Counted from the first letter of the stretch, positions 20,773 to 35,734 are shown. The stretch: DNA of 53,002 nucleotides from Guillardia theta CCMP2712 (GCF_000315625.1 NW_005434617.1:41995-94996), one strand, 5' to 3'. The notes: generated from the sequence alone by a model not told the origin. Made by a program: numbers and translations.

Positions 20773-23700
20773 TTACCTAAGCTGGGGGTGACGTCTGAAC
20801 GTGACGCTCATGCGACGAGACTTCAAGGGGGCGATCGCATGCTGTACGTCATTGGCGGCCACGTCATCTGCTCGCAAGTTATGAGCCTTCGGCCTTGCAT
20901 GCGCTCAACGGTTCGGCTCACCTGCTAGCAACACAGACCGGCGGGGCAGCTGGAAGCTGTAGCCGTCGAGCTGGCCGTTGGGGTGCAGCTCGATGCGTCC
21001 TCCGTTGTCCCCGAAGACCACATCAGCCTCCGAGAGCAGCGAGATTGTGCTGGGGCCACAAGTGTCAGCAGCAGGACCCGGTGCCTTAACAATGGCAGCC
21101 ACCAGATCGGCCGGAGAAAGTCCTTGCTGTCCACGTGCGGCTGTAGCTGATCGCCTTCCTCATACACATTCACCACGGCAGTGTTGGGTTTCTGCGAAAG
21201 AATCATCCCGAGGAGAGGACAGGCTGCCTTGCTCACCAGGTTGGGTGGGATGATGCCCTCCGTGATAAGAGTGGACGACAGGTCCAACAGCACCTCAGGC
21301 AGAGGCTCGACATCCTTCCCCCCGGCCGAGTTCTGGAAACAAGGAGTATCAGTCCCAAGTCTTGCGACACCGTGATCCTCTACATCGGCATAGTTGCAGA
21401 AGATGCCGTAGTGGAGCTGGGCGCCTCGTTTCGAGCCCTTGTGAGCTGGCACGTATGTAGCCCCTTTGAGCTCCTTCCTCTTGCCACTTCACGCCCAAAG
21501 GATTCAGAGCCGGCATCGAGAAGTGAAACAACCCACCGTGCCAGCTGCTCGTTGATGAAGTTGACCAGGAAGGATTCGTACCTGCAGAGAGCAAACGATC
21601 AAACCCACAAGGCTCGACGCAAGGAAAAGAGGTCTTACTTCTGATCGATAACATTGTGATAGAGTGCAAGGCCACGGAGCAAATTCCCGTTGATGACGTT
21701 GAGCTTGTCGCTAACATTGAACGTCTTCACCTGTGCAGGGTTTCACTAAACATAAAAATCGGTATATCAAATCTCTAAAGGCAGCAGTCACCAGCTTTTC
21801 ATCGACGATCGAAGGAGCTTCCTTTTTCTTGGTTGTGTGAACGACTTCCCAGTCATCGCCTGCACCACAGCTCGTTACTGCATCACAAACACAATGGCCG
21901 GCGATGCAAGAGAGGAAACCAAGACTTTCCTGGTCGAGCGACGTTGTCGTTGGTCGACGTTCTTTGAGCCCCTTTCTTATTTCCTACTGGACACTCCGAG
22001 TGAATCTGACTGGCTTGAATTAGACTGAGATCACCTGATTCCTGCAATCGCTTGATGGCGTTTTCAAGCTGTGCAACGCTCATGTTTTCCAAGTCGAAGT
22101 ACTCCTGATGTCCCAAGCTCTTCTTGAGCGAAAGAAGCTCCCTCTTGCGTTGCTGCAGCATCGCATCTGAGTCAGCGGGAGCTTTGGCCATCGCCTTGGA
22201 GTTCTGGTTGTTGACCATAGTGCCCTGCAAAGCTCTTGCGCTGGCGCCAGCATCTTGATTGTTAATGTTGCCGCTCTTCATGTCCATCTGTGGGTCAGCC
22301 AGCGGGGCCCCTGTCGGTCTTACGGCAGGCTTTCCGTTTCCATCACCTTGCCAGGTGCCTTCAGACGATGGCACCTCGTAAGTGCTTGGAATGGGGGCTT
22401 GCGGCACGCCAGACCGAGCCATCCCCACCCCCGGCACGGAAAAAGTGATGCTGGGATCCACGTCCTGCGGGAGTTGCTTGTTCGGAATTATCTGAGGAGC
22501 AGCAGCTTGCGGCTGAACGCCCCCCTGGTTTGGCACCGGAGCCGAAGGCTGCGAGGCCTGGGGTTGGGGCTGAGAAGGCTGCTGCATGTGCTGCATGTGC
22601 TGCATGTCGTGGCCCTGTCAAGGCAAATCTCAAACAAGCGAACAAACAGACAGGCTGGTACCTGCATGTTGTTCATCGATTGCATCTGCTGATGCATCTG
22701 CTGCATTTGCATCTGCTGCAAGTAGGGATTCATCATGACGTTGTTCATGTCAACCACTGGCCCTCGATTTGGGGGCGGCATGCCCATTCCGACACCGCCG
22801 GACTCCTCCATCCGCCCATGCATCATCGATTCGTTCATCTGGACGTTTGCTGGCATACCCATCTGAGCCATCTGCTCCCTCTGCCTGAACATTTGGAGGA
22901 AATGAGCTTGTTGCGGGTGCATCACCATACGTGACAACATCTTCTCCTGCTCCAGCTGTTGGAAAAGTTGAAGCTCGCGTTCTTCAGCCACGCGCAAGGC
23001 TTCCTGCATTCTGGCCTTCTCAAGCTTCAGCATCTCAAACTCAGCTTCCACCCTCTTCAGCAACATTTCGTCGGGGTTCACTCCTCCAGTGTTCAAACTT
23101 TTCTCATTCTGTTTTTGTTCCAGCAAAGCCTTTTCTCTATGCCATGAAGCTTTCTCGAGTTCCAACTGAGCAAGCAATCATCACATTCTACAGCAAAAAT
23201 TATAATCTAGCCACTTAGTACCGTTTTGATAGTGTTCTCCATTGATTCACGAACTCTTTCAGAATCCTTGAGTCTGTCCTGCGAGAAAAAACGTTGAGAG
23301 AAGAGCACAATCTCATGTTTTGACGCTAACAAACCTGGAGCGTAAAAATCTCTTGGCGCATGCTCATCTTGGTCTGATGGTCTTGCGCAATGAAAGCATG
23401 CAAGGCACTGTTCTCTGGTTGGGACAGGTACATCAAGATGACCTCTGGCGCAATTGGGATTGGGTGCATCGAAGCGTTCTGTCCCATCGAATGCTGATTT
23501 CCTGGCATGTTCCCGGGATTTCTGTCCATGGGATGCATACCCTGGACTGCTCCTGAGATTCCTTGAACCACCTTTAAAACAAACTTGAGTCCACCAAGGA
23601 TGTCTACAAACTCAGGTTACAGATGCGATGCCGGAGTTCTGGTTGGAATTTTGCAAAGCACCAAGGGAAATTTGCTTGGAGACCTGGAGAATACAAATGA

Positions 23701-25157
23701 ATTCTTGGTATCAAAACATGAATGATGGTGAAAAATCATGCTTTTCAATCTGTTGCAATCAAAGCAGAAATTCGCTCACATGGTCTGCAACGTTGGCATT
23801 ACAAACATGTAAAAACCCTTAAATCATGCACCTTCGTCTTGTCGAATGGGGCCGGCGGAATCTGTTCCCCTGTTGGTTCTAGTCAAACATGCACTACAAA
23901 GTTCCAAGAAGCAGCACTGAGTATCAAAGTGGCTTACTTGTTTGCTTTCCCTTCTTGTTGTCCGTTCGAAAGAGCGAAGTTGATGATGGCCGAGTCTTGC
24001 TGTGCACCACAAAACAAGTTCAATGCCGTATCTAAACCATGATGAACAGCTCACCTGTGCTTGACCAACAATCGATGCCGCCTGCAATCATTTTGTTTCA
24101 GTCATGCTGCCAGATATGACAGCGGACAATGTCAATGCAAACAACCTGTGTGTTGCCTTCCTGCGGCTTTCCACTTCCTGTGCCATTGCTGGGTGGGAAT
24201 GAAGGGACTGCGTCTGAGAATCTTAGAACAACATCTAGTGGAAGGGAGGCCGCCCATACCTTGTGCACGAGGCTCGGACAGTGCAGGGAAGGATGATGAA
24301 GTTGAGGCGGGGGGTCCCACGTCGACACCACCGACGTTGGGTGAAGGCGGTTCTTCATCCTCGTACTGATCAAACGATCTAGGTCAAACACTGACATCGT
24401 CCACCAGTTTGAGCTGATCATCAATGATAGGCGGCAAGATAGTCTTGCCCATGGGATGGGACACAGCGCGCTGAGACTTTGCGCATGCAATCAGCAGAAT
24501 GTTACCTCGCCTCGAGCTGACCGCCCTCTCCCAGCAGCTTTTCTGTACCTTTCTTCTTCGATTTCAGCTGCAAGCTTTTCAGCCCGTCGCTTTTGCTCTT
24601 CGGACAGCTTCTCAGGATCAAGTTTTGTGGTATACAGCTGTGGTCAACAAAACTTCAGTGCCATCGGTTGAAATTTTCGCACATGTCGCGCAGACGCAAT
24701 CAAACATTGTATCAAAGCACAGGCAGACTGATCCTACCTCTTCCACGAAACCTCCTTCCTTCCTGCGTCCAGGAGTTCCATCCTTCCTCTGCGTGGCAAC
24801 AGGAGCTGTTTTGCTGTTGAAAGGCTTCGGGATTCTGAAAGAGCACGCGGGTTCAGAGGAGCAGCTCATGAATTTCTCCTCTATAATCATATGAAAACAC
24901 ACAACAACATCATCTACAGCTTGCCGAGTACCTCAGCCCTCGTCTCCCTCCGTCCCCACACTCCCCCCAGACCCCAGGCAGAGATGCCGAGCACAGACAC
25001 CTTCCTCCTATGCTTACCCGTTGGCTTGCTGCTGTCCCTGGTAGGCAGCCGGACTCATTCCTCGTCCTTCGGTCTGCATTTTCTGCGCTCCTCCCGTGGA
25101 CTGCCCGCCGCCCCTTCCACCCCATGCCCCCTGGCCTCGCTTTCCTTCCATTGCCAT
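20773..25157 (-). CDS. ALKBH9/10-type RNA N6-methyladenine demethylase with long Gln/Met-rich N-terminus
   Basis: Fe(II)/2-oxoglutarate dioxygenase. The catalytic region reads across short introns: EQLARGKRKELKGATYVPAH, KRGAQLHYGIFCNYAD, PLPEVLLDLS, NTAVVNVYEEGDQLQPHVDS (iron HxD), DFLRPICTISLLSEADVVFG, LPRRSVLLAG, NDVQHAIAP (distal iron His) and SRRMSVTFRR (2OG Arg). This matches plant ALKBH9/10 order. Final exons are 21049-20922 and 20867-20773, after a 53-nt intron 21102-21050. The start at 25157 gives an RGG-like region (KRGQGAWGGRGGGQ), then LYTTKLDPEKLSEEQKRRAE, similar to the segment after the LsmAD of ataxin-2 relatives, then long Gln/Asn/Met-rich disorder, a coiled coil (LELEKASWHREKALLEQ) and SVAQLENAIKRLQESGDDW. 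Fifteen or more exons; some middle joins are provisional. An unspliced split into two genes is less likely. Confidence 0.85.
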
Positions 25158-25189
25158 CCTCGACGTCAGAAGCTTCGTTGATCCCACCC

Positions 25190-26060
25190 CTTTGACCCCT
25201 ACCCACCCCCGATTACATTACCCTCACTAATCTTTACCCCTACCATGTCTTAGACTGCTTTTTACCCACCTTTTTATGATGTACTACAACCCAACCATTA
25301 CCCACCCCTGTATATTCTATAACCCTACCTCATCATGTCTCCCTGAGCTCATGAAAAAAATACGCACCCTACCTTACTGTTCTTCCTCATGTCGCCATCA
25401 CCCCACCTCCCTCGTTCTGAGAATTCAAAAGGAATTTTTGTGGGTACATCAGTAACCCCCACCCTTGCTATTTATTGACCCTACCCCCTCGATGCAGTTT
25501 TGACACTTTTTCATGGGTCAACGCGCCTTCTCCCGCCAAAAACATTAACTGAAAGTTTGTGGTTGCTTGAGAAGACCCACATGTAACCCTACCCCTTCTT
25601 TTACCTTAATATGACCCCATCAAATGAAGGCAAAATAAGGGGTAGTAATTTACTGACCACCCACCATCTCCCCCGCTAGAACCTCCTCGTGCGTTTGGTA
25701 CCCTCATCCCCTCCATGTGCCATGTACCTCATCCCCAACCAGACCATATTCCCTCATCCCATCTCTTTCCCACTGTCTGACGGTACCCCCGCATCCCCGC
25801 TCACCATCTGGTGCTTTTCCTTGGATGTGTCCCATGCAACAAGGCCACCCCCACTACCCTACCCTGTCTTTTCACCCCCACCCTCACAAATACTTCTTGG
25901 TACCCCACCCCAACAGATTCCATTGACACACTTTGGTCGAGCCCTGCTATAGAGAAGCACACCCACCCATAGGGACTACCCACCTACCATCAAACACCAC
26001 TACCCCACCTTCCCTACTACCCCCACCCCTACGTTTCAAGGTCACTACCCCCGGGACTTC
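25190..26060. repeat. TACCCC/ACCCC tract
   Basis: About 870 bp of C-rich sequence with ACCCCTACC, CTACCCCACC and CCCCACCC words, the complement sense of the GGGGTA tracts. It lies between the divergent ALKBH-like and Mbb1-like genes and may hold both promoters. The open frames crossing it are Pro/Ser/His artefacts. Confidence 0.7.
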
Positions 26061-26346
26061 CTGACTCCTCCACCCCGCTGGCGCTCAATCATTACTACTA
26101 TCCGTCCTCCAGCGCCCGCTCCCGCTCCCTGCGCGCCCTTGCCCCCTCCTAACCACCGCCTCTCTGTTCCTTCCTCCTCCTCCTCCCAGCTCTCGGTTTC
26201 TTGTTCCACATCCCTATTCCTCCTGTCTTCGTTCCCATCGCTCGGTGCAACCTCTGTCCATTCGCTTACCTTGTTCGGCCCCCTGTCCATTTGCTTTCCT
26301 TTCTCTTCGTCTTGGGTGTTTCCAAAGTCATCCGATACACCCAGGG

Positions 26347-28676
26347 ATGAAGTCGATAGACAGGAAGGTGTTGCTTCCCTTCTATTGCGCTCTTTATGTC
26401 TTCGCCCTGGAGTATACCAGCCCGGCATTGTCCTCCTTCATATCGCCGTTACCGGACGCTCACAACTTTGGGAGGGCGGCGCTCAAGAGTCGATGCGGAA
26501 GGAGAGACCCGCGAATACTTGAGGCGAACCAAGTCCTCGTGCGACTGAGAATGAAGACTCTTGCTCCGCACACCGTCGGGCCGGAGTCCAACAAGAACTC
26601 TGGTGGAGGCAACTCCGTGCTGCGTCCGCACGGCGCGGTTTCAGCCACGGCACCCTTCACGTCTAGCTCAAAGCTGATGAACCAGCGGGTGGAGGACACT
26701 CAGACTGATGATGTGAACGCGACTTTCGCGCTGGGTAAAGAGTTGGTGAGAGCTGGCAAGACCAACGAGGCCAAGTTGTTGTACCAGGAAGCCCTGTTGA
26801 GAAACTCGGGCAATGGCAAGATGTGGATGAAGCTGTTTAAACTGCACAGGTCGCAAGGAAGCCTGGAAGAAGCGCGCTCCTCTGTGCGGGAAGCACTGCG
26901 GCACAACCCTTGCAATGCTGTCTTGTGGCAGGCGTGGGCAGACCTCGAGAAAGACCTTGGAAGGCATGACGCCGCTCGGCAGTTGTTCAAGAAGGGCATC
27001 GAGGCGAACCCAAGACTGCCGTCCCTGTACAACTCATGGGGTAGGATGGAGCGCGATCTCGGCAACGTACAGACTGCCCGGCAGATACTGGAAGATGGAC
27101 TGAAGCAAGCTCCCACATCCGCGCGCCTGCTCATTGCGCTCGGGATCCTAGAGGACGTCGAGGGGAACAACGAGGTAATGCCCAACAATATGTGTGTGAC
27201 TGTTTCTGATTCTCTTGTTTCCGAAATCAAAGAATGCCCGCCATCTTCTGCTCCATGGCATCCAATCCGAGCCAAACAATCCCTTCACTTATCAGGCCAT
27301 TGCAATGCTCGAGTATAAGTTAGGTAACGTGGCTGATGCCCGAGAACATCTTCGTCGTGCCATAGCGTGCGACCGGGACCATTCAATGTCATGGTTGAGT
27401 TGGGCCAGGCTGGAAGAGAACCTGGGAAACCTTGACAACGCGCGAACAGTCTATTCCAATGCCTGTAAGTCGTGTGGCGGTAGGGGAACTGCCAATCTTT
27501 GGCAGTCGTGGGCAAGGATGGAGGAGCAGCAGTCAAATGACAGAGTGGCTATAGACATCTACAAGAAAGCGATAGCTTTCTTTCCGAAGGACGCACAGCT
27601 GTTGGTTGAATACGGCAAGCTGCTGGAAAGACGTGGAGAGATCGAGACTGCAAGGAGAATGCTGAAGGAGGCGTTGAAAGCCGACGGCTCCAACATTTAC
27701 GTCTATCAATGTCTCGGGCGATTGGAAGCAAGCCAGTTCAACTATGAGCAAGCTCGCGTCGTCTTTTCTGCTGGAATTTCTGCAGCGGAGGCCCAAGTAC
27801 AGAGCATGTTCAACTTCTCTCGCTCTTCTGTGAGTAGCTAGCTTTCCCCCCACCGTGTGCTGCTTGCTGCTCTTGCGTGCGCCCTTTGTCCTTCTTCCTT
27901 TGGTCTGTGCGATGCGAATGGTTCTCCGAGGGATGCGTTTCTCCCCATGTTGGTGTTCCCTTCAAAACGTGGACTAGCGCTCTCGTGAAGTCGTACCTTC
28001 TAACTGTGTCCATCTCAGGAGAGCGGCAGGTCAAAGTTGGATCGAGCCATGGCGGATCTGCTCCACACATGGGCAATCTTTGAGGAGAAGGTGATTTCAC
28101 TTTGTTTGGTGTTGTAATGGCTCACGTTGCCTCAGGTCGGCAACAACGTCAACCTGTCGCGATCTTTGTTTCACCGGTCTGTCTATCCTGTTGCTTGAAA
28201 TATTCTCACACACGTTTCCTTAGGGCCATCGGCTGCTGTGAGACTGAGGGCTGGTTGTGGCGATCCTTCGCGGAGTTTGAGAGGAGACAGGTGAACGAAA
28301 TTTGAGGTGGGAGGCAGGAGGCAAAAGCATGACCGAGTGTTACAGGGAAACACTCTGGTAGCGCGACACTACTTTGCCATGGCCGTCAACAATGAACCTC
28401 GCGATGGACTCAACTGGATTTCATGGTCTCAGCTCGAGGAGAGGTGCGGCTTTGCTCCTAGCCTGTCTTGACAGTCAGTGAGCGCGTTAGCAGCATGGGC
28501 GAGAGCCACCGAGCAAGTTTCTACTCCAGACGAGGGGCAGAACTTCAGGCAAGGCAGCAGATCCGTCAAGGTGTGCACCATCACTTATGCTTCTCAGTTT
28601 CTTGCCTCTGACCTCATATCGATTAGCCTTGGGTGACTCACGGAAACCTCTGATGCGACTTTGGAACGCCCGATGA
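26347..28676 (+). CDS. Plastid TPR/HAT RNA-maturation factor (Mbb1/HCF107-like)
   Basis: Predicted helical-repeat protein that protects or matures a plastid transcript, as Mbb1 (Chlamydomonas) and HCF107 (Arabidopsis) do for psbB/psbH; that target is inferred. Exons: 26347-27174, 27233-27829, 28019-28090, 28136-28176, 28230-28297 approximately, one near 28346-28442, then two short ones ending at 28676. The N-terminus is bipartite: signal peptide VLLPFYCALYVFALEYTSPA, then SSFISP with Phe at the cleavage site, then a basic transit region. Repeats of about 34 residues start near residue 120: FALGKELVRAGKTNEAKLLY, WQAWADLEKDLGRHDAARQL, YNSWGRMERDLGNVQTARQI, AIAMLEYKLGNVADAREHLR and WLSWARLEENLGNLDNART. 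The last exons carry WLWRSFAEFERRQGNTLVAR and GLNWISWSQLEER. It ends at the edge of a GC island. Confidence 0.85.
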
Positions 28677-28679
28677 GGG

Positions 28680-29150
28680 AGCGAGTGACCTCCGGCGGCG
28701 ACCGTGATGTCTGCCTGCAATGCCGGGACCTAGCCTCGACGGTGAATGGCCCGGCGGCGGCGCGGGCGCACAGCGGCATTCAACGCCAACGCCCGGCCGG
28801 AGTCACGCCGTTGGCCGAATTGTACTACAATGATGTAATAGAAGTCAGACTGTGCAGTGCAACTTGGTTACTTTTCGGTAAAGTTACTGAGTTTGATTCG
28901 TAATGGGTACCTGCTGCACTGCAAGCCCGACCGGTCGGGAAGTTGGCCCATCCGCGTGCCACGGTCGCCCGACTCTCAGGTCGGATCCGGTCAGTGCCAT
29001 GACTGGGATGACGGGCCGCCGCCCGCGGCGGTAGGACCGACGGCGGGCCCGGTGCCCGGCAGGCTGCGTTTGGTTCAAGGTTGCCAGCACGTCACGGACG
29101 GCTGGGCCCCAGCAGGGTCGTACATCGAACGTTACATGGAAGCGTAACGT
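28680..29150. repeat. GC-rich island
   Basis: CGGCGGCGCGGGCGC, CGGCGGTAGGACCGACGGCGGG and similar words, with an AT-rich core (28810-28905). No supported gene. It lies immediately after the Mbb1-like gene. Confidence 0.55.
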
Positions 29151-29180
29151 TTGTTCCTCTCAAGGGACTATGGCACTGAT

Positions 29181-29833
29181 ATGGCGGGAAGGCTGTTGGT
29201 AACGGCGTTGCTCATGCAGCAGACGGTGGTGACATGCGGTCTTCAATGCTTATCGAACAATGGCAACTCCACCACTGCATTCCCCTCAAACACCTCTAAG
29301 ACTTTGGAGTGCCAGAGCAAGTACGCATGCGGAGCTGTGCTGCTGTATGGAATTGACAGCGCTTACTTCAAGAAAGGCTGCGGAGACAACAAGTCAATGT
29401 ATCCCTCTTGTGCTTCTGCAGACGCACGTCTGCGTATCAATCTCGCGAGCTGATCAGCGACTGTACCAGGCCTTGCAACTGTATGCTGACTTGTTTACCG
29501 AACTGGGTGAGCACAGGAGAAGGTGCAGGCAGTCCCCTCGCTGTTGCACGATTAAGAGGCCATGGCAGGGACCTGGACGATGATGGTGGATAGGCAAAAG
29601 CTAGAGGGCAAGACCTTTACCAAGGTAGGATGAGACGGTCTTGTTCGTGAGCCTGACTGTGCGCAGCTGTGTACCTCAAACAATTGCAACATGGATTGCA
29701 GTGGAGCGGCAGACCTGACAACCTTCCAGCAGTTGGCTATCTACGTGAGTGCATGAGGTCATGTTGACAGCTCTTGACTGTCGGTCTGCAGGCGGTTCTA
29801 GTCACCCTGCATCTTCAGAACGTCTTTTGTTGA
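29181..29833 (+). CDS. Small secreted Cys-rich protein, Ly6/uPAR-like cysteine pattern
   Basis: An ATG at 29181 opens a signal peptide (GRLLVTALLMQQTVVTCG) followed by LQC, TLECQSKYACGAVLLYG, FKKGCGDNKS and YPSC. A second exon ending at 29516 carries DCTRPCNCMLTCLPNW. After the intron 29517-29666 the next reads LCTSNNCNMDCSG, the C-x-x-NNCN end typical of Ly6/uPAR domains. A last short exon (about 29794-29833) is hydrophobic (AVLVTLHLQNVF) and could be a GPI-type tail. The join between the first reading frame and the CTRPC frame (about 29385-29425) is unclear; a tiny intron or a frameshift is needed. Function unknown; cell-surface or extracellular is inferred. Confidence 0.5.
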
Positions 29834-29978
29834 GACGAGTTTGCGCATAAGAATGGAATGGTGGGAAACCAATCCCTCGAATGGCGAGGGAAATAATTAT
29901 ATTGCGAGGATGATGTGATTGTGTAGTTTTTAACAAGAAGCAATACATGTACATGCATAGGTTGAAGTCCTGACAACT

Positions 29979-32560
<2,582 letters not shown>

Positions 32561-34440
32561 CCTGTTTCCACTTGTTATCGGAGTGGACTCGTCATTCCAT
32601 CATGGAAGGAAAGATGTAATGTTTTACATTGTACAATCCCCAAGCCTCTGGCGGCCGGTATTCAGCCCGGCATCATCGAGATGGGGACAGTTGTGAGAGA
32701 CAGCCACCAAGACCTCCGCAGGTCTCTAGAACGTGAGGAGGTAATGTGGACCCCGGCCGCAGGAAGTGATCACGAAACCACCTGGCCAACGCAGCTTCTG
32801 ATGCCCTCCATCATCAACTTCACCAGGGGCAGGTGTAAGAGCATTTCTTGTTCTTGGTGCTCTGCCCCAATGCATTGCCTCAAGTGCCCGAGGAAGAATG
32901 ATGGCACGCCTTGCACGAAGCTGCAAGCAAGGACAAGGCGGATGTGTGTTTTGAACAGCAAATGAATATTTTGGGTGATGAATAAAGGCAAATTTGCCGC
33001 GTGATTGTATTGGATTGTTGCTTGGGTTCCCGGAGGCAGGCGTATGTAAGGGAAAGGGTGCAGTTTGGGTAGGGATTTTGTGTTGTACTCTTTCCGAGTT
33101 CGCAGCGTTTCGTGTTGCACGCGCTGCGTTTGACCGCTGCACGCGCTTCCTGTTCCGTGGGAGCAATGTACTCAAGATTACCTTCAGCAGTGATTTGTCG
33201 ACTTCAACATCTTGAACGTACTGCTTCATTTGATATTTTCATCTTGTCCATCGGGGTCGAAACCTGTCAAGGAAATCATTTCGTTCATCGACTTCTTTAG
33301 ACATTCATGTTTACCTTTTGCTAACCTTTGCAGCCTGGTTTCAATTCCTACACATTTGCTCAATTTGGTCAATTCGTTGATTACATTCACATTTTTCTGG
33401 ATTGTCATCTATTGTGGATATTGACAAAAACTTCCTGGTTCTTTAGACAACTGTTTCTATCCTCTACCTGGAGCATCACTTCTCAATCGTGTACATTTCA
33501 ACCGATACGCCGCTTCGTTATTTGCACTGTCAGAGTTCAAATTGAAGCATAAGGATCTTCTTTCTGATTGAGATCTTGACGGAATTCGATCAGTTGCTCA
33601 GACTGCGTGGTGGCACAGTAAGGGGAAATGCGCCTACTCGCCACTTCATCAAGTTTCGGTGGTGACGGCGAGAGCGAGGGAACGGCGAAAAGGGAAGCGT
33701 GAAGATCCGCTCTCACTTCCATCATCACTGTGAGGCAGCGTGACTGGTGCCGCTGCGGCACTGTTACTGAGTCAGCACCATGATGCTGATGAGCCTGTAA
33801 AAGCATCCACCTCGCTGCCGATAAGAGACATAGAGAAGACGGAAGGCAGTTCGGCGCTTCTGATCTACCTACGGCGCTAAGCAAGTCCATGGTGAATCAG
33901 CGCCGGGGAGAGTATCCGGGAGCTGTGAATCAATTACATGTAGCTTCGGAAGATTTCAATTAAAACGGAAAATTTGTACCAGAAAGATTGGAAAATCTCA
34001 AGATTGGACGTCGCGTCAGGCGGTCCTAGTAGAAACTACGACCCCCAACCCGGTGCTGACCGAAATAGATAGCCGTTAGAACATTGACTAAACATTTGTA
34101 ACAAGTCTTCTCTCTAGTCCTAGCTAGCAGGAGACCCAGGGTCACGTTACCTCGCGGAGGAGTTTGAAAAAAAAAGACAAAGTTCACCTAGGAATTGGGT
34201 CCTACCAAAGCTTTAAAACAGCCACGGTAAATAGGGCCCCCTACTACCTGATGGCGGACGTGGGGGGGAGGACAAGGGCATATATTGTAAGACGAGAGTA
34301 GGGAAGAAGGCACGGGGAAGGGAGAAGATAGCGGCAAGGAGGACGAAGAAAGAAGAAGAGAGGAGAAGAGAGGAGAAGAGAGGAGAAGATAGTCAAATCT
34401 TATCTTTTATCTGGACGAGCGTCATAGGTCATTGCATTGT
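32561..34440. other. Long stretch with no convincing gene
   Basis: The only sizeable frames (minus strand 32726-33229 and short ones to 33408) lack recognisable motifs and have mixed composition. 33200-33560 is AT-rich, like the Fanzor segment, and could be a decayed insertion, but no transposase motif is visible. 34350-34392 holds GAGAAGAGAG repeats just upstream of the acyltransferase gene. Confidence 0.5.
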
Positions 34441-34444
34441 CATT

Positions 34445-35734
34445 ATGTCATCGAGCGACCAGGTAGTGGTTTTCAACGATTCTGAGAATGCATCACAAGG
34501 ACGTGAGACGCAGACATCACGATTGGCGATGAGTAGCATTTCTGTGGATGAAAGCCGAGAGGCCATGGTGGAGACCCCAGTTTCCTGCTCCAAACCTCCT
34601 CGACTGCATTACTTGGACAAATTGCGAACATTTTTAACGCTTCTTGTGGTCGTGCATCATTGTTTTTGGGTAGTTCAAGCAGGCTGGGTGCCCTTCCAAA
34701 GGCCATGGCAGACTGATAATGCAACGACAGTGATCCAGTACATGATCCTGGCGGGAAACCAGGCGTTCTTCATGGGTCTCTTTTTCTTTTTGGCTGGCCT
34801 CGTCACTATTCCGTCTCTGAAGCGCAAGGGTGCGAAGGTGTTTCTGAAAGACAGATTTTATCGATTGATGGTTCCCGCTATCCTTTATGACTTGATCGGT
34901 TTCCCTTTCCTCTGGGTTGTCGTTGAAGCTGCATGGAATAGTCCTATGAAGGGCTCAATCTTTTCTTTCGGTAAGGTGTGGACCGACTACTTCATGTTCT
35001 ATAAAGACCGCGTGTTTGTTGTCAATCATATGTGGTTCACAGTGACTTTGTTTGCCTTCAATTTGACATTGGTGTGTGTACCCGAGAAGTATATTTTTGT
35101 TGAACACTCCATCGAATCGATGTCAAAAAAGGAAATCATGATTGTACTGATGAAGATGTCTTTGGTACTGTTCGTTCTCAACTGTGTGCCCCGTTTTTTA
35201 TTGCCTGACGGTTACATATGGATTCCTGTGTACGGAAATCTTGGATTCCTCATGCAATACAGTTCCGCCTTTGTTGCTGGCATTCTTGCGAACTCTTACC
35301 AATTCTTAGATCACATTCACATGGAACATTTGTCCCTCACACTCACATGCAGCACAGTCTTCTACTTTTTATTTCAGATTTTTCAAGTGTACTTATTTGA
35401 GGTCATCCGTGGAACAATGGGTTTCTATCCTCAAACGCTCTTCTTGACCCTCTTTGAGCAATCTTTTGCTGTATTTTGGGCATACTCGCTGTTGGTACTT
35501 TTTAAAGAATATCAGAATGGAAATCCAACTCAGATCCAGAGTCAAATCATCGGCTCCGCTTATGCAACATACATCATTCATCAGTGGATCATCGTACCAT
35601 TGGCAATTGCTTTTGCTTACACAAATTTGTACCCGTTAGTTGTTAGCCTGATCTTGTCTCTAGTGTCGCCGTTTCTGGCTTGGGGAGTCGGAATCGCGCT
35701 CAAAGCCATTCCTGGATCATCGATTATTCTCTAA
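34445..35734 (+). CDS. Acyltransferase-3 family membrane protein
   Basis: A single exon of 429 residues with an ATG at 34445. A Ser-rich cytosolic N-terminus of about 50 residues is followed by about ten membrane spans. The family signature opens the domain: LHYLDKLRTFLTLLVVVHHC, then GNQAFFMGLFFFLAGLVTIP and KDRFYRLMVPAILYDLIGFP. The final span carries YATYIIHQWIIVPLAIAF, as in acyltransferase-3 (OafA/NRF-6-like) proteins. These transfer acyl groups to exported sugars or lipids; the substrate here cannot be told. Length fits the core family without an SGNH extension. The AT-richer codon use differs from the GC-rich neighbours, and together with the lack of introns it may reflect horizontal origin. 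Confidence 0.85.
   Translation: MSSSDQVVVFNDSENASQGRETQTSRLAMSSISVDESREAMVETPVSCSKPPRLHYLDKLRTFLTLLVVVHHCFWVVQAGWVPFQRPWQTDNATTVIQYMILAGNQAFFMGLFFFLAGLVTIPSLKRKGAKVFLKDRFYRLMVPAILYDLIGFPFLWVVVEAAWNSPMKGSIFSFGKVWTDYFMFYKDRVFVVNHMWFTVTLFAFNLTLVCVPEKYIFVEHSIESMSKKEIMIVLMKMSLVLFVLNCVPRFLLPDGYIWIPVYGNLGFLMQYSSAFVAGILANSYQFLDHIHMEHLSLTLTCSTVFYFLFQIFQVYLFEVIRGTMGFYPQTLFLTLFEQSFAVFWAYSLLVLFKEYQNGNPTQIQSQIIGSAYATYIIHQWIIVPLAIAFAYTNLYPLVVSLILSLVSPFLAWGVGIALKAIPGSSIIL

Noticed and set aside
32726-33229. 167-codon minus-strand frame
   Set aside because: No motif, no matching exon partner and mixed composition; not strong enough to call.
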